This document shows, in pieces, positions 43,568 through 55,565 of a stretch of 64,000 nt of DNA (within the stretch, counting starts at the first letter, position 1; the number at the start of each line of letters is the position of its first letter). Position numbers and translations under genes: made by a program. This DNA comes from Pegoplata infirma (lineage: Eukaryota; Arthropoda; Insecta; Diptera; Anthomyiidae): positions 128,278,671 through 128,342,670 of the forward strand of contig OY992540.1 of assembly GCA_963921195.1 (NCBI GenBank). Direction: 5' to 3'. The notes under the pieces were generated by a model that was given only the letters and a program-made list of their open reading frames with translations, had not been told where the DNA came from and did no database searches.

Positions 43568-44931
43568 ACATACTGAAAAATAAGATACTTTTTGGAAAAT
43601 TCAATTCTACGGGTGTAAAACCGGGTAAAAAAGGTGTACTATGGTACTTTTTTTATCTCCTAAAATAATAGTTATTATAACTTTTACTTTGAAATATAGA
43701 ATCGTCTAGCGAAAAATAAACTGATAAATTAACGTTTTCAAAACTCCGGTTTTAACGGGGTAAAAAAATTGTACTTTGGTACATTTTCTATCTTCTGAAA
43801 TAGTTGTTCTAGAAACTTTAAACTTCGAATAAGGGATCCTTAAGCTAAAACACATACCAAAAAATTAGGTACTTTTTGGAAAATCCGATTAAAAGAGTGT
43901 TATAAAGTACTTTTTTGACTCGGTCATAAAAACTTTAAATTTGAAATGTAAGATATTCCAGAAAAAAATCTAAGAGGGTAAAAAGTGTGCTTTGGCACCT
44001 TTTCTATCTCCTGAAATATTCAAAGTTCAATTGTAAGAAAGAAAAAAAGTGTACTTTGATACTTTTTCTATTTCCTTTAATATTTTTTAAATGTGGGAAC
44101 TTAGAATAAAGGTTCCTTTAGCTGAAAAAATCTAAGAATTGTAGTTTTTAGAAAATCCAAAATTTATTTTGGCACAAACCCAATTTGGTCCCTTTTTTTA
44201 TTCCGATTTTCTATCTTCTAAAAATTGTTATAGAAACTTAAAACTTATAAATCAAGGATCCTCAAGCGAAAAAAACATACTGAAAAATTACGTACTTTTT
44301 GGAAAATCCGATTCTGGGGTATAATAGGTTAAAAAATGTGTTCTTAAGTACTTTTTTGGCTCCTGAAATACCGGCCATAAAAACTTTAAATTTGAAATGT
44401 AAGATATTCCAGAAAAAAATCTTAGAGGGGAAAAAGTGTGCTTTGGCACCTTTTCTATCTCCTGAAATATTCAAAATTCAATTATAAGAAAGTAAAAAAG
44501 TGTACTTGATACTTTTTCTATCTTTTAAAATAAATTTGAAATGTGTGAACTTAGAATAAAAAATCCTCTAGCTAAAAAAAATCTAAAAATTGTATTTTTA
44601 AAAAAAATCTGATACTTGTTTGGGGCACAACTTGACCTTGGTACTTTTTTTTATTTTCCCCAATAATAATAACAAAATCTTGAAATTCACAATGTATGTT
44701 CCTCAAGTGATTAAAAATATCTGGGAAATGTAAAAGTAAAAAAGCATATTTTTTTACTTTTTATTTTTAAAAACATTCCACAAAAGTACTCTATAAAAAA
44801 GTGAACTTTGGTACTTTTTTATCTCCTGAAGAAATAGTCATAAAAAACTTAAAATTTAGAAAAATTGAAAATTAAATTTAGAAAATTTAGAAAAATTGAA
44901 AATGGCTCTTTTGAAAATTCCGATTTTATAA

Positions 44932-45667
44932 CCCAGCAAAACTTTGGTAATGGGTAGTGATTATATAACACATTACCACGTAATGTATATAACTTATTTG
45001 TAGCATTATTTTATGATGTCTTACCAAACATTTGTTCCACAACGTATTTATTTTCAAGTAAAAAATTATGCATTACTAATAATTTGCTACGTAATGCATG
45101 ATTATTGGAAAAAATGTATTTCATATTTATTATTTCTAAACATTAAATCATGGATGACTTATATTTGGTTACATTATGTATTATTTCAAAGTTTGAAATA
45201 ATGCATTATTTATAATTGGATGTATAATGCATTACAATAACATAAAAAAATAATTATTTCATAAAAAAAATGCATAAGTTTAAACTAGAGATGGGCTCAC
45301 GACAGGAAATTTCTAACGACACACACTCACGAGCATATCTTATCTACTTACACTCACTTACAATCACGTGAGTAAATTTAATACAAAATTACTTTTTCAC
45401 TACTCGTAACACCTTATATATTATCTTCTGGTGTGCTATATTATTTCATTTCTCGTAACCTATAAAATATCATATATTTTACACCTTACTAGTATTCTTC
45501 GTTATCAATTTATGACTTATTTTATACCTTACTGGTACTCTTTGTGATAATGTGGATGCATTACTTTGAGTCTCATCGCCTGTTAAAATCATCAATGCTG
45601 CAATGTATAAAATAAGAGATCCTATACCTTATTTTATACCTTATTTGGTAATCTAAGTTTTGCTGGG
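44932..45667. mobile_element. CCCAGC-ended element, type D, copy 3
   Basis: CCCAGCAAAACTT to AAGTTTTGCTGGG, 736 bp, with AA on both sides (44930-44931, 45668-45669). It interrupts the patchy repeat. The 45013-45201 frame inside is not conserved in the other two copies. Confidence 0.9.
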
Positions 45668-45898
45668 AAACTTCAACTTTTGTACACTTTCAATCTTTTG
45701 AAAAAAAAATTCTACCAAAAAATACTTTTTAGAATGATAAGATTGTAAAAGGTTAAAAGTAGAATTTTGGTACTTTTTCGATCACCTGAAAAATGGTTAT
45801 AAAAACATTTTTTTTTTTTAATTAAGGATCCTCCAGCGGAACAAAACATTCTGAAAAATCCTTTTGTAATGTTTTGATTGTTGATTGACACAGATTGA

Positions 45899-46451
45899 CA
45901 CAGAAAAAAACGAATTGTTATATAGACCACCGTTTTTTTTTTTAATACAATTAATTTTTTCACTGAAAGTGCTTCTATACAGAAATTTAAAATATCAACA
46001 AACGTTTGTAAATTTTAATTGTTGAAATTTTTTTTTTGTTTTCAACAAAGAAATTCAACAAACACAATTTGTTGATCTGAAAAAAGTAAAAAATCTTAAT
46101 TTTTCCAACAAAGAAATTCAACAAACACAATTTGTTGATATGACAAATGATTTTTTTTTTTACAAAGAAATTAAACAAACAAAATTACCATATATAACAA
46201 ATCAAAAAATTATAATACATAATTATAATTAGAGCCTGAGCTCGACTGTCTTTACAGAAAACAATAATTTAAAAATTACTATTTATTGACATGATAAAAG
46301 AATTTCAAAATAAAATTACTTGACAGAGTTTGTTGAAAATAAAATATAGAAGTTTTGTATTATTGACTAACAGGGTGCCGTTTTTACTAAATGTTTGGTT
46401 GATTTACAATCGATGTTTGTTGATTTAAATTTGACGATTTTATTTTCTGTG
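45899..46451. mobile_element. CACAG-ended element J, 553 bp
   Basis: CACAGAAAAAAACG and TTTTATTTTCTGTG are the ends, with TGA on both sides (45896-45898, 46452-46454). The interior repeats 'CAACAAAGAAATTCAACAAA'..'CACAATTTGTTGAT' three times. Because CACAG also occurs 10 bp upstream, the left end could be 45889. Confidence 0.65.
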
Positions 46452-47009
46452 TGAGTAAAAGCGGGCAAAAACTTTTACCTTGGTACTTTTTCGATCTCCT
46501 AAAACAATTTGAAAATAAGGATCCCTTAGTAAAAATATTTTTTTTTTTTTGGAAAAAGTCGAAACATATATTAAATAATTTTTAAAAAAAGTTTTTAAAA
46601 ATTTCGATTAAAACTGACCAAGAGGAGATAAAAAGGAGAAATTGGTAAATTTTTTTTAAAACTATAAAGATTTTGACTAAATAACTTCAAAATATAAAAA
46701 TTTTACAAATAAGTACCTCCAAAAACTTTACCATCCCAGGAAAGGACACATTTGAAAATGAAATTGTTTGAGGGCCACAAATGCTAAATTGTTTCTTTTA
46801 TATATATTGAGCATAAGCCCATAGAAACATTTTTATTTCTTTAACGCATGTTATACCCATGAAACGTAATGAAGCAGGGATTAAAATGAAAAATTGAAAT
46901 GAAACGGAACTGGGAGTGAAATGGAATGAAATTTTGTTCTCTTGGAATTATTTTAAATCATTTTTTTTACTCATATTTTTTTTACTTAACATTTTTTTCA
47001 CTTAAATCT

Positions 47010-47180
47010 CCGATTTTGAGATTGAAAAATATTCAGATTCTGGAACATTTTCCTGATTAAAAAATTTTCAGACTCTGGGACATTTTTCCTTGAAAAAATT
47101 TCTCAGCTTCTGCAACCATAAGAAAAATTTTTAGATTCTGAAACATTTTTGGTATTGAAAAACTATCAGATTCTGTTGCT
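47010..47180. repeat. CAGATTCTGAGACATTTTT minisatellite, locus 3 (degenerate)
   Basis: Four or five decayed units ('TTCAGATTCTGGAACATTTT', 'TCAGACTCTGGGACATTTTT', 'TTAGATTCTGAAACATTTTT') continue from the patchy repeat. Confidence 0.65.
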
Positions 47181-47451
47181 TTTTCAGTCCTAACGTATTT
47201 GGCACTGACGCAATATTTGTAATTTTTCTATGTCTGGTTGTACTCGTACGTTCATTCACAGTAATCAGTGTAACATCCCAGACAGAAAAATACAAATTCT
47301 GTTTATAACTTATCGAAATACAGCAACCCCATAAAATATTTATATAATTGATCAGTGATCAATTCTAAAACATTCTAACGATGTCCGTCTGTCCTTCTGT
47401 TAAAATGGCTATCACTGCCAAAGTACTGTACAGATCTGACTAAGACTTACA

Positions 47452-48368
47452 AGGAAGGTATCCCATAGCTTACACTCCAATTGTCCTGCATTTTTAATAT
47501 GTTATAGAGCAATGGTTCCCAACCTTTGATTCTCGCCCCACAGGGGGGCAATTTGAATGTTTCAGGGGTGCAACGAGCAAATTTTTAAGATATTTTTTGT
47601 TAAATAAACTCAAAAAACATTATTTTAGTTAAATTATTTGGTTGATTGTTGAACATTTTTTCTAAAAACTTTGTTTAATCCAGGATTTTATCAAAAAGTT
47701 GCTTAATCATAAGTAAATTTTGAATCTTAAAACCAAAAATGAAAAATTTATAAATTTTTCTAGAGTGTAGGGGGACATTGTAGCTTTTTTAACTTAAAAG
47801 TGGGACATGGCGCAAAAAAGGTTGGGAACCATTGTTATAGAGGAACAAAATCTAAGATTTACCGGTGTTTTTTATCGGCTATCGTGATGGTTAAGCGGGG
47901 AAATGGAAGGGTGAAAAATGGGATTTTTTTCGTTTTTTAGATTTTTTTTTGTATTTCTTCCAAAGGAACTATATAAACATTATATATGGATGGAAAGGCT
48001 TTTTAAGGCCTATTCAATGGTGTATCGGACTTGGCAAAATTTTTTTTTTTAAAGTTGGTTTTTGCCGAAAATATGTAAAATTTGAGCTACTTTATATGGA
48101 GAACTATATACTTACGACCCATAAAATTATATATAATAATCTCTATTAAGTTTAAGCCGACAAGTGTTTTTGCTTTTGGCGAAATTCCTCTTAGTTCGGC
48201 TTTTATACAGATTTTCCCGAAAGGCCATCATTTTTCATAAGGTGGCAACCCTTTTTTAAACCACCGGGATAGCCGATAAAAAATAGCAGGTTAAACTCAG
48301 TTTTCGGTACTTATTAAAATAAATAAATTGCAGAGCAATCGGAGTGTAAGCTTTGGGATATCTTCCTG
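47452..48368. mobile_element. TIR element N, copy 2, carrying a hAT MITE
   Basis: 'AGGAAGGTATCCCATAGCTT' with ACACTCC at the left is inverted at the right ('GGAGTGTAAGCTTTGGGATA', 'TCTTCCT'). A second inverted pair lies inside ('TTTTTTATCGGCTATCG' at 47870, 'GATAGCCGATAAAAAA' at 48267). 'ATTTTCCCGAAAGGCCATCA' and 'AATCTCTATTAAGTTTAAGC' match copy 1 at 19749-20573. Confidence 0.65.
47510..47834. mobile_element. hAT-type MITE, 325 bp, 8 bp TSD TTATAGAG
   Basis: CAATGGTTCCCAACCTTT and its inverse AAAAAGGTTGGGAACCATTG form the ends. TTATAGAG is exact at 47502-47509 and 47835-47842. 'CARTGGTTCCCAACCTTT' is a classic hAT (Charlie-like) terminus. The interior contains 'GCCCCACAGGGGGGCAA', also typical of that group. 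Confidence 0.95.
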
Positions 48369-48767
48369 GTTAGTGTAATTACTTGTTCTTGTCCTGAGAA
48401 GTTCGATATTGTACTTGCGCCATATCGGCTCATCGACTTAAAAGTTATGAACAAAAATGTAAAAAAACTTAGATAATTTTGGTAAATTTTACATAACCTA
48501 AAAATTAAAAATGCTTTAATTCGTCTGCTGGTGGACATGTGAGAACAGAATTGGATACTGAATGGTATTAAAACAAGTAAAAATTTTTTGCGGGATTTTT
48601 TTTCCAAAATTTTTTTAAAAAAAAAAAAAAAATTGCTCAAAATTAATTTCTCTTAATAATTTTAAGACAATAGTTTTGACATATGAAGTTGTTTGCAATT
48701 ATCTTTTTTGCATTGGGGAGGGTATTAACGTACTCGGCAAGGCCGAATTTAAATTTTTTACTTGTTT

Positions 48768-51700
48768 TTTTTTGTACGGTTGGTAGTTTCTGCCTGGGAT
48801 ATTGTTAATTCAACGTTGTTGTGTAGACGACGAGTACAATGGCATAACATTCAACCTTTTTGTAATTTTTTGTTATTGTACTTTACCACAGCCAAAACAT
48901 ACACAAATCTTAAAGAGCATCATGGTTTTAAGATAATGATAGACGTATTAAATCAAACAAGACAGTGGCTTGATAATTTGAAAAATATTAGGTGGGTTTT
49001 ATACTTTAACAATTTAAAAAAAAAAAAACTCCAATTTTAAAAAATCGACTTTGAGCGGGATATTTTTTTAATTTGAAATTTGGAATTGAAAAAAGTATTG
49101 TAAGGATTGTCTTATTTGAGGTGCTTGTAAATATTTGTGTTTCAGAATTCCGAATTTCTTAAAACTTGGAAATCAGATTTTTGATACAGTAAAAATCTGA
49201 AAAACTTTGGATCAAAAACATATAAATATAGAAACATTGAAAAAATTCAGTAAAACTTAAAAAAATCTAGGAAAATTTATAAAAATTTAGGAATTTTCCT
49301 TTTTAATTTTAATTAAAAATTTTCTTTTTTTTTAAATTCAGAAAAATTACGAAAATTTGACGCAAATCCGATGTCTTTACTTTATACATATATCAGAAAA
49401 TATTGAGAAATAATTCTTATTTTGTCTACTTACATATAAATATAAGACTTAATGTTTTGCCACTAACGATTTTCAATTTGCTAAATACTCTAACAAGATC
49501 CGGTCAAGATCGGAAACTTGTTTCGAGTAAGTCGATTTAAAACAAACAACTTTTTAAATAGTTTCTTAAAAATTGTTACCTTGACAATATCATCGTAATG
49601 ATTAGTAAAGAAATGTGACCTCGAGCCATAGTAATCTTTCTCAAATAGAATTTATAGGTCGAATAATAACTTAATTCAAAAATTAAAACAGAATTTATAT
49701 CAGAAAATATATCACAAAATCTTTTTTAAATTTCAACTCAGTGAAACTGAAATAAATGTTTAAAAAAACCGGCAGTTTTTGGAATTTAGAAAAACTGTAA
49801 ATGCAGTTGTGTAAACAAGACCTTGAACCATCACTGAGCAATATTTAAGGATTACCCCACTTCATCCGTAAAAGTTACAGATGGTTAAAGTTGAAAAATC
49901 GATAAAAATGGCTTGAAATAATCCACAGTTTTTACCTTCTTTCGCTTTTTTTTAAGTTCTCCTTATGTTTCAATCTTTTCCGGCATAACACAAAGTCAGT
50001 TCATATAAAAGATTATTTTAATGTTGGTTTGATAGATGCTTCATCGCTTGTTAAGAAGTTATAAGACGGTTAAGTTTTGAAACCAAAAATTAAGAGTTTT
50101 TAAATTTAAGAGGTTTTTTGATCAGGGATTTCGGCCCCTCTATAAAATGAAAAAAGTTGAACTAGAGTTGGTAGCTGTTGTAATTCTTAACATTTTGGAA
50201 TTAATCCCGTTAATGTGCCATGAATAGTTAAGGAGTTTCAGCAGATCAAAGTTTGAAAGAAAAAACGTAATTTTTTTAAAATACCAGTTTTTCGCGAGGC
50301 ACATTCGCGGTTTCATTCGAAATTTGGTGGTTTCTTGCGTAAACCGAGTTTTTTGTGAGTTTACATAAAAAAATCACTGGCGGGTTTATAAAAAATAAAT
50401 TGCAAAAATTTTATGACATTTTTGAAAATTGTGCGAAATTTGCAAATCTGTTTCCTATTTTTTTTAGTAGCAATTAATGCATCATGTTCATTTTAATACA
50501 CCAAAAGACGTGCCTTAACGAGTAGAACTGATTTGCTTTTTGACTTTTTACTTAAAGCCATTCTGAGCGGAAAGCGCGATGATTTTATCTAATTTTGATC
50601 TGGCATATCCAAGGCTTTACACGAAATCGGATGAAATTTTTTTTAAATGAAAGCCCACTTGATGTGTCATCATAAAATCAGAGGCGGGTTAAAAAATTTT
50701 GATGATTATAGATTTTTTGGACCATATTAAATTTTCTTGTTATAAAAAAGCATCACCGATTTTTTTGTAACTACTGGTACAATGATACGATTTTCCGAGA
50801 TTTTTTTCAGTAATACCAACGCGCATTGCCTAAATATGTTATAAAAAATTGTGAAACTTTTCTTTTACCGCGAATTAATCGCGATTTTAGGTACTTAGAT
50901 ATTTTTTTTTAAATCGTTTGGTCATTAAAGGGTTAAATTTATATCATATATTTTAGAAGAAATGATATATCCTGGCATGTTTTAATAACGGATGCAAAAA
51001 ATGTGTAGAAAAAAAATATTTAAAATATTTTTAAGATTTTTAAAACCGCTAAATCTTAAAACCGCCATAACTTTTGACCCCCTTGCGCGATTTAATTGAT
51101 GCGAACGAATTTCTTATTCTTAAATAGCTTCTAATATTTATGCCAGCTTTCATCGATGTGCCATCAAAACAAAAATCACATCTTTTTTACCTCAAAATTT
51201 AAGTCTTAGACGGAACTCCTCATATAACAATTTAGTAAAAATCAGGAAAAAGTAGAAAAACCTAAGGAGATTGAGACAAAAAATCAGAAAAATTCAGAAT
51301 TTCTAGATCAAATCGACTTTTGTATAATTTGGAAATAGGATTTTTGATTTAGCAAAAAATCGTAAAAATTCAGGCAAAATATAGAAAAATTCAGACAAAA
51401 TATAGAAGAATTAAAAAAAAAATAAAATCGTAAAAATTCAGAAAAATAAAAAAAGAAATAAAAAAAAAAATTAGAAAAATTTAGGAAAATTAAGAGAAAT
51501 TACATTAAATAAATTTTAAAAATTCAGAAACAATAAAAGAAAAAATCAAAACAAATTAAAAAAAATCAGGAAAAATACAAAAAAAAAAGCCGAACAATTT
51601 TGGAGAATTTCAAGATCTGTGAAGTGTAAATTTTAACTTTTATCATAACCACTGTCCATCATCATAATGGCGATGATGAAGTTGTTGCAATTTTAAGATG

Positions 51701-52272
51701 ATTAACTTTTGATTGTAACTTTGCTATTATTGTGGTTGTTGTTGTTGTACTGTTGTCGGTGGTAGTGGTTTTAGCAGCAGTAGCCCAGTACATGAAAAAT
51801 ATCGTGAGAACAAAAAAAATATTTTTTTGTTAAAAAAAAAAACTGCCATAACAAGAAAACCCACAAAATTACTGTTGGCATTACAAAGAAACGCCATAAC
51901 AAATCCACATAAATGCTAAAAATCCAAAAATATGTTGTTGCAACAAAACAGCACTAAAACCAACCTACAGCAGCATCAACAACATCACAGCAACTTGAGA
52001 AATGTTTGTGGAAAAATAAAAATGTTAAAGCTTTAATAATAAACAAAAAAAAAAAAACAAACGCAAGTACAATAACACTTTTTCTTGAGAATTGAGCGCG
52101 TCTTAAAGAAAGATTACAAGAAAATAAGAGAAAATGTGGAAAAACAAAGTGTTAAGCTTCATTTAAGACATGCATGTATCAAGCAAATGCAGCAGCTACT
52201 ACATCAACAACCACAGTATTAGTGTGTGGAAAAAAATCTATATATAAGAAGAAAAATCTTAACCCTTTAGGT
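48768..52272. other. Long stretch without genes; simple-sequence enriched
   Basis: No credible gene. 49140-49380 and 51230-51600 are cryptically repetitive 'AAAAATTCAGAAAAAT'. 49830-51230 holds sentences of the kind 'ACAGATGGTTAAAGTTGAAA' and 'AAGGAGTTTCAGCAGATCAA' that look like an old repeat, but I cannot phase them. 51720-51785 (GTTGTTGTTGTACTGTTGTC) and 51960-52010/52180-52215 have CAG/CAA-type trinucleotides common in fly non-coding DNA. Possibly the largest block of host sequence in the window. Confidence 0.4.
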
Positions 52273-52930
52273 CAGATTCTGAGACAATTTTTCTATATAG
52301 AAAAAAGTCTCAGATTCTGAGACAATTTTTCTATATAGAAAAAAGTCTCAGATTCTGAGACAATTTTTCTATATAGAAAAAAGTCTCAGATTTTGAGACA
52401 ATTTTTCTATATAGAAAAAAGTCTCAGATTCTGAGACAATTTTTCTATATAAAAAAAGTCTCAGATTTTGAGATCATTTTTCTATATAGAAAAAAGTCTT
52501 AGATTCTGAGACAATTTTTCTATATGGAAAAAAGTCTCAGATTCTGAGACAATTTTTCTATATAGAAAAAAGTCTCAGATTCTGAGACAATTTTTCTATA
52601 TAGAAAAAAGTCTTAGATTCTGAGACAATTTTTCTATATGGAAAAAAGTCTCAGATTCTGAGACAATTTTTCTATATAGAAAAAAGTCTCAGATTCTGAG
52701 ACAATTTTTCTATATAGAAAAAAGTCTCAGATTCTGACACAATTTTTCTATATAGAAAAAAGTCTCAGATTCTGAGACAATTTTTCTATATAGAAAAAGT
52801 CACAGATTTTTAGATTCTGAGACATAGAAAAATTTTAGATTCTGAAACATTTTTTCCACATAGAAAATATCTTAAATTTTGAAACTTTTTTTCTATATAG
52901 GTGAAATCTCAGGTGTTGAGACAAAAAGTC
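52273..52930. repeat. Regular 38 bp minisatellite, about 14 units plus decayed tail
   Basis: The unit is 'CAGATTCTGAGACAATTTTT' + 'CTATATAGAAAAAAGTCT', repeated at 38 bp spacing from 52273 to about 52803, then degenerate to 52930. Units 7-9 and 10-12 repeat as a 114 bp block marked by 'TCTTAGATTC' and 'TATATGGAAAA'. The unit consists of two dyads, GTCTCAGA/TTCTGAGAC and TTTTTCTATATAGAAAAA. Confidence 0.95.
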
Positions 52931-53037
52931 TCAGCCCTTTTAATATATTTTAAGGGTTAAAAAATCACAATACTCAAATGTTTATTGTGCTTAAAACTTA
53001 ACAGACACTTTTTTCTCAGGAGTTTCTTTATCAAATG

Positions 53038-54450
53038 AAACAAGTAAAAAAAGTTTATTTCGACTTGGCCGAAACCATGATTACTCTTCTTTATTTCCAA
53101 AGCATTTTGAATGCAAATAAGTTTGAATCGAAAAACACTTTTTCTATTCTAATTTTTTATACCCTACACCACTCTGTGGTACAGGGTATAATGAGTTTGT
53201 GCTAATGTTTGTAACTACCCGAAATATTGGTCCTAGACCCACTTTCAAGTATACCGATCGACTCAGAATAACTTTTCAAGTCATTCTAGCTGCGTCCGTC
53301 CGTCCGTGTAAACGTTGTAAACACGATACAGGTCGCAATTATCAATCGATTTGTCTAAAATTTGAAACTTAAGCGTCGTATGGACGATGCCTATTGAAAT
53401 TGGAGAACATCGGTCCACATTTAGACCTGGCCCCCATACAAAGGGGGCTTAAATTTTGGCTTAAATGACTCTAATAACAGTGTTATAATAGATATCCTTT
53501 CGAAATTTGGGAGGTAAACCTGTTTTGAATTCAGTAACAACCATTTCAAATTTCAAAGAAATCGGACCAGTTCTTCTTGTAGCCCCCATACAAAACACCT
53601 TCCCGATATTCACACAAATCTCTCAAATTTTATGTATAACAAAAATATTTTATTGAAATTTTGTTTGTGTGTGTTTAACGCGTACTTTAATAAATTAATC
53701 AAATCGGATTTTAGTCGGACCACTTTTAAACCAAGGCCCCATATAAAAATTTCACCAGATATTTAGTTTAAGCGGTTTATTGGCAACAAATAAAAGCTTA
53801 TTTCTCTCAAATTTGGTTTGTGAGTATTTTTTAATTTTTATTAAAGATTTGACAAAAGATGGATCCAATCGGTCCATGTTTGCTCTTGGGATCCATTTTT
53901 CGGGAAACACTGGTGTAGGTTATTATATGGACGGTCTTGACCGACAGAAATTTTCTTACTTGTTTTTGCATAAAATGTTCCAGAATAAAAAGAAAAAAGT
54001 TTTAAAATTTTTCATCACGATCCTTTTATATGGCTTAAGACGGTCTTTCATTTAAACTTAATTTGAGACAAATCCGGTAATTTTAACCCTTGGTGCCTTT
54101 AGTCAAAGTTTTGTTTTTTTTTTTGGAAAATTTCCACCAAAAATTGTGAATTATAAAAATTTAAAAACAAAACAAAATTATCATGCGACAAAAAAAATCA
54201 AAAATCGCTTTTCGAGATATCGGCATTTGAAATTTGCCAACATATCTCCAAAAATTATTTTTTTTCTACCTTCAAGAAATTAATTAAGAAATTACTGACC
54301 CTTTTTTAAGCTTGAGGCAAACTTTCAGTTAAATTTAATTTGAGCCAAATCAAATTATTTAAAGCCTTGCAGCCTTTCGATTACATTTCTGAATTTTCCA
54401 AAAGTTTTTCCAAAAATCTAAAATTTTGATGCAAGAGTGCCACGGGTTAA
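53038..54450. mobile_element. DINE-like second family (TATACCCTACACC)
   Basis: AAACAAGTAAAAAAAGTTTA with TTCGACTTGGCCGAA at 53038-53080 is followed by a hairpin TATACCCTACACCAC..GTGGTACAGGGTATA at 53157-53190, 'CTGCGTCCGTCCGTCCGTGT' at 53290 and blocks like 'AATCGATTTGTCTAAAATTT' and 'TGGCCCCCATACAAAGGGGG'. The layout resembles DINE-like elements but the sequence differs from the other copies. The right boundary is a guess. The 53780-54055 frame inside has no recognisable domain. Confidence 0.5.
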
Positions 54451-54498
54451 AATTATTAAATTTCATTAAAATTAAGTTTAAATTTTTGTGTGAACCTT

Positions 54499-54970
54499 CA
54501 CAGAACAAATTTGAAACGAATTTCAATCAACAAAAACGCGGATTCAATCAAATTTTTGATTAAAATTCCTCCAATTAAAAAAATTGTTATACCAATAATC
54601 AAATTGTAGGTGATTGATTAAAAATTTTTTTAATCAAACATTTCTTCGATTTTGATCAAAAATTTGATAAATTTTTTATTAAGAGTCAATCAAAATAATG
54701 GTTGATTTAACAAATGACAAAAGCTTATGACAAAATTATCAAAAAAATCATCTTTTTTGCTTTCCAAAAAAAGTAAAACCCGATTATTTTGAATATTTTT
54801 GAATTAATCTATTCATTTAAATTAAAGTGAAAAAAAATCTGGTATATTGAAAATTCGTAATTCAACAGTTAAAGAAAATAACAAAAATTTTAATCAAAAC
54901 ATTGATTGACTTATTTAAATTTTGTTGATCAAAAGATTTAATTGCAAATTTTGGACAAACATTTTTTGTG
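54499..54970. mobile_element. CACA/TGTG-ended element F, copy 2 (uninterrupted)
   Basis: CACAGAACAAATTTGAAACG at the left, 'TTTTTTGTG' at the right, and 'CAAATTGTAGGTGATTGATT', 'AATCTGGTATATTGAAAATT' inside. It is the empty-site counterpart of the copy split at 25241-27069. It is dense in facing ATTGATTGA motifs. No target duplication is evident. Confidence 0.75.
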
Positions 54971-55565
54971 TGTAGTTTGGATCTGATTATCATTTCAATG
55001 AATTAACAGATGCACATCGGGTATATAAAAAGAAAAATTAAAACAAAGAAAATGAAAATACTACAAAAAATTTAATATATAAAAATCTACACACATGAGT
55101 AATAAAAGTTTTGCCCAAATGCATAATGAAAAGATGGGGGAAAAACATGAAAACAAAAGAAAGTGTGAATGACCAAAACCACAGGCGAGACATATTGTAT
55201 AAAAGTGTAAAGTCTTAATCATATAAAACCGCTCCTTTACAACTTATCCACTGAAGAGCAGTGAATAGCAGGCAGTACATAGTACTCTAATCATACTTCA
55301 TTTATAAGTTTTTTTTTCTTGTTTTTGTCTGGTTTACAAGTTCATCTCTATTGTATGATGCTCCATCTGGTGTGTTAAACAATATGATTACAGACAAAGC
55401 AAAGTCAACAGCAGCAGCAGCAGGAGGAGCAGCAGCAACAACAATGATAATAACAACAACAATTGCATTGGTGTTGTAGACTCCACAATGTGAAGCTACA
55501 ACCAATGCTCAATTGATTTTTATTACTTTATATAAACAGCCGTCCCTCGATTAAACTTGATTTAA
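54971..55565. other. Probable host sequence with a CAG/CAA microsatellite
   Basis: No TE-like end is visible. An imperfect trinucleotide tract (AACAGCAGCAGCAGCAGGAG, GCAGCAGCAACAACAATGAT) spans about 55407-55465. The minus frame 55302-55505 translates it as Val/Ala/Ile runs and is not convincing. Confidence 0.45.

Larger units (their letters stand above)
42650..46960. repeat. Patchy 'GTACTTTTT / GGATCCT' repeat, locus 2
   Basis: Modules of roughly 130-150 bp recur: 'AAAAAGTGTACTTTGGTACT', 'TTTTCTATCTCCTGAAAT', 'AAACTTTAAATTTGAAATGT', 'GGATCCTCAAGCGAAAAAAA', 'CATACTGAAAAATTACGTAC'. They are seen at 42690-42920, 43568-44930, 45668-45890 and 46455-46720 around three insertions, and end with a 'GAAATGGAATGAAAT' block at 46920. 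The same modules form 1877-4310. The opposed frames at 44262-44474 and 44299-44487 are translations of the repeat. Confidence 0.7.
47320..48767 (-). mobile_element. DINE-1-like element, subfamily b, with two nested elements
   Basis: On the plus strand the outer parts read 'AACCCCATAAAATATTTATA', 'GATGTCCGTCTGTCCTTCTG' and, after the nest, 'CGCCATATCGGCTCATCGAC', 'TTACATAACCTAAAAATTAA', 'GGAGGGTATTAACGTACTCG', 'GGCCGAATTTAAATTTTTTA', 'CTTGTTTT'. This is the same order as the uninterrupted copy at 4946-5464. Confidence 0.75.

Noticed and set aside
48314..48640. 108-codon minus frame
   Set aside because: It crosses from element N into the DINE-like host and has no domain; chance frame in AT-rich DNA.
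52273..52930. CRISPR array
   Set aside because: The repeats are directly adjacent with no variable spacers, and the genome is eukaryotic in character.
55302..55505. Ala/Val/Ile homopolymeric frame over a CAG/CAA tract
   Set aside because: Looks like the polyalanine or opa tracts of fly proteins, but there are no splice signals or flanking coding-like sequence I can defend, and the tract is short and imperfect.
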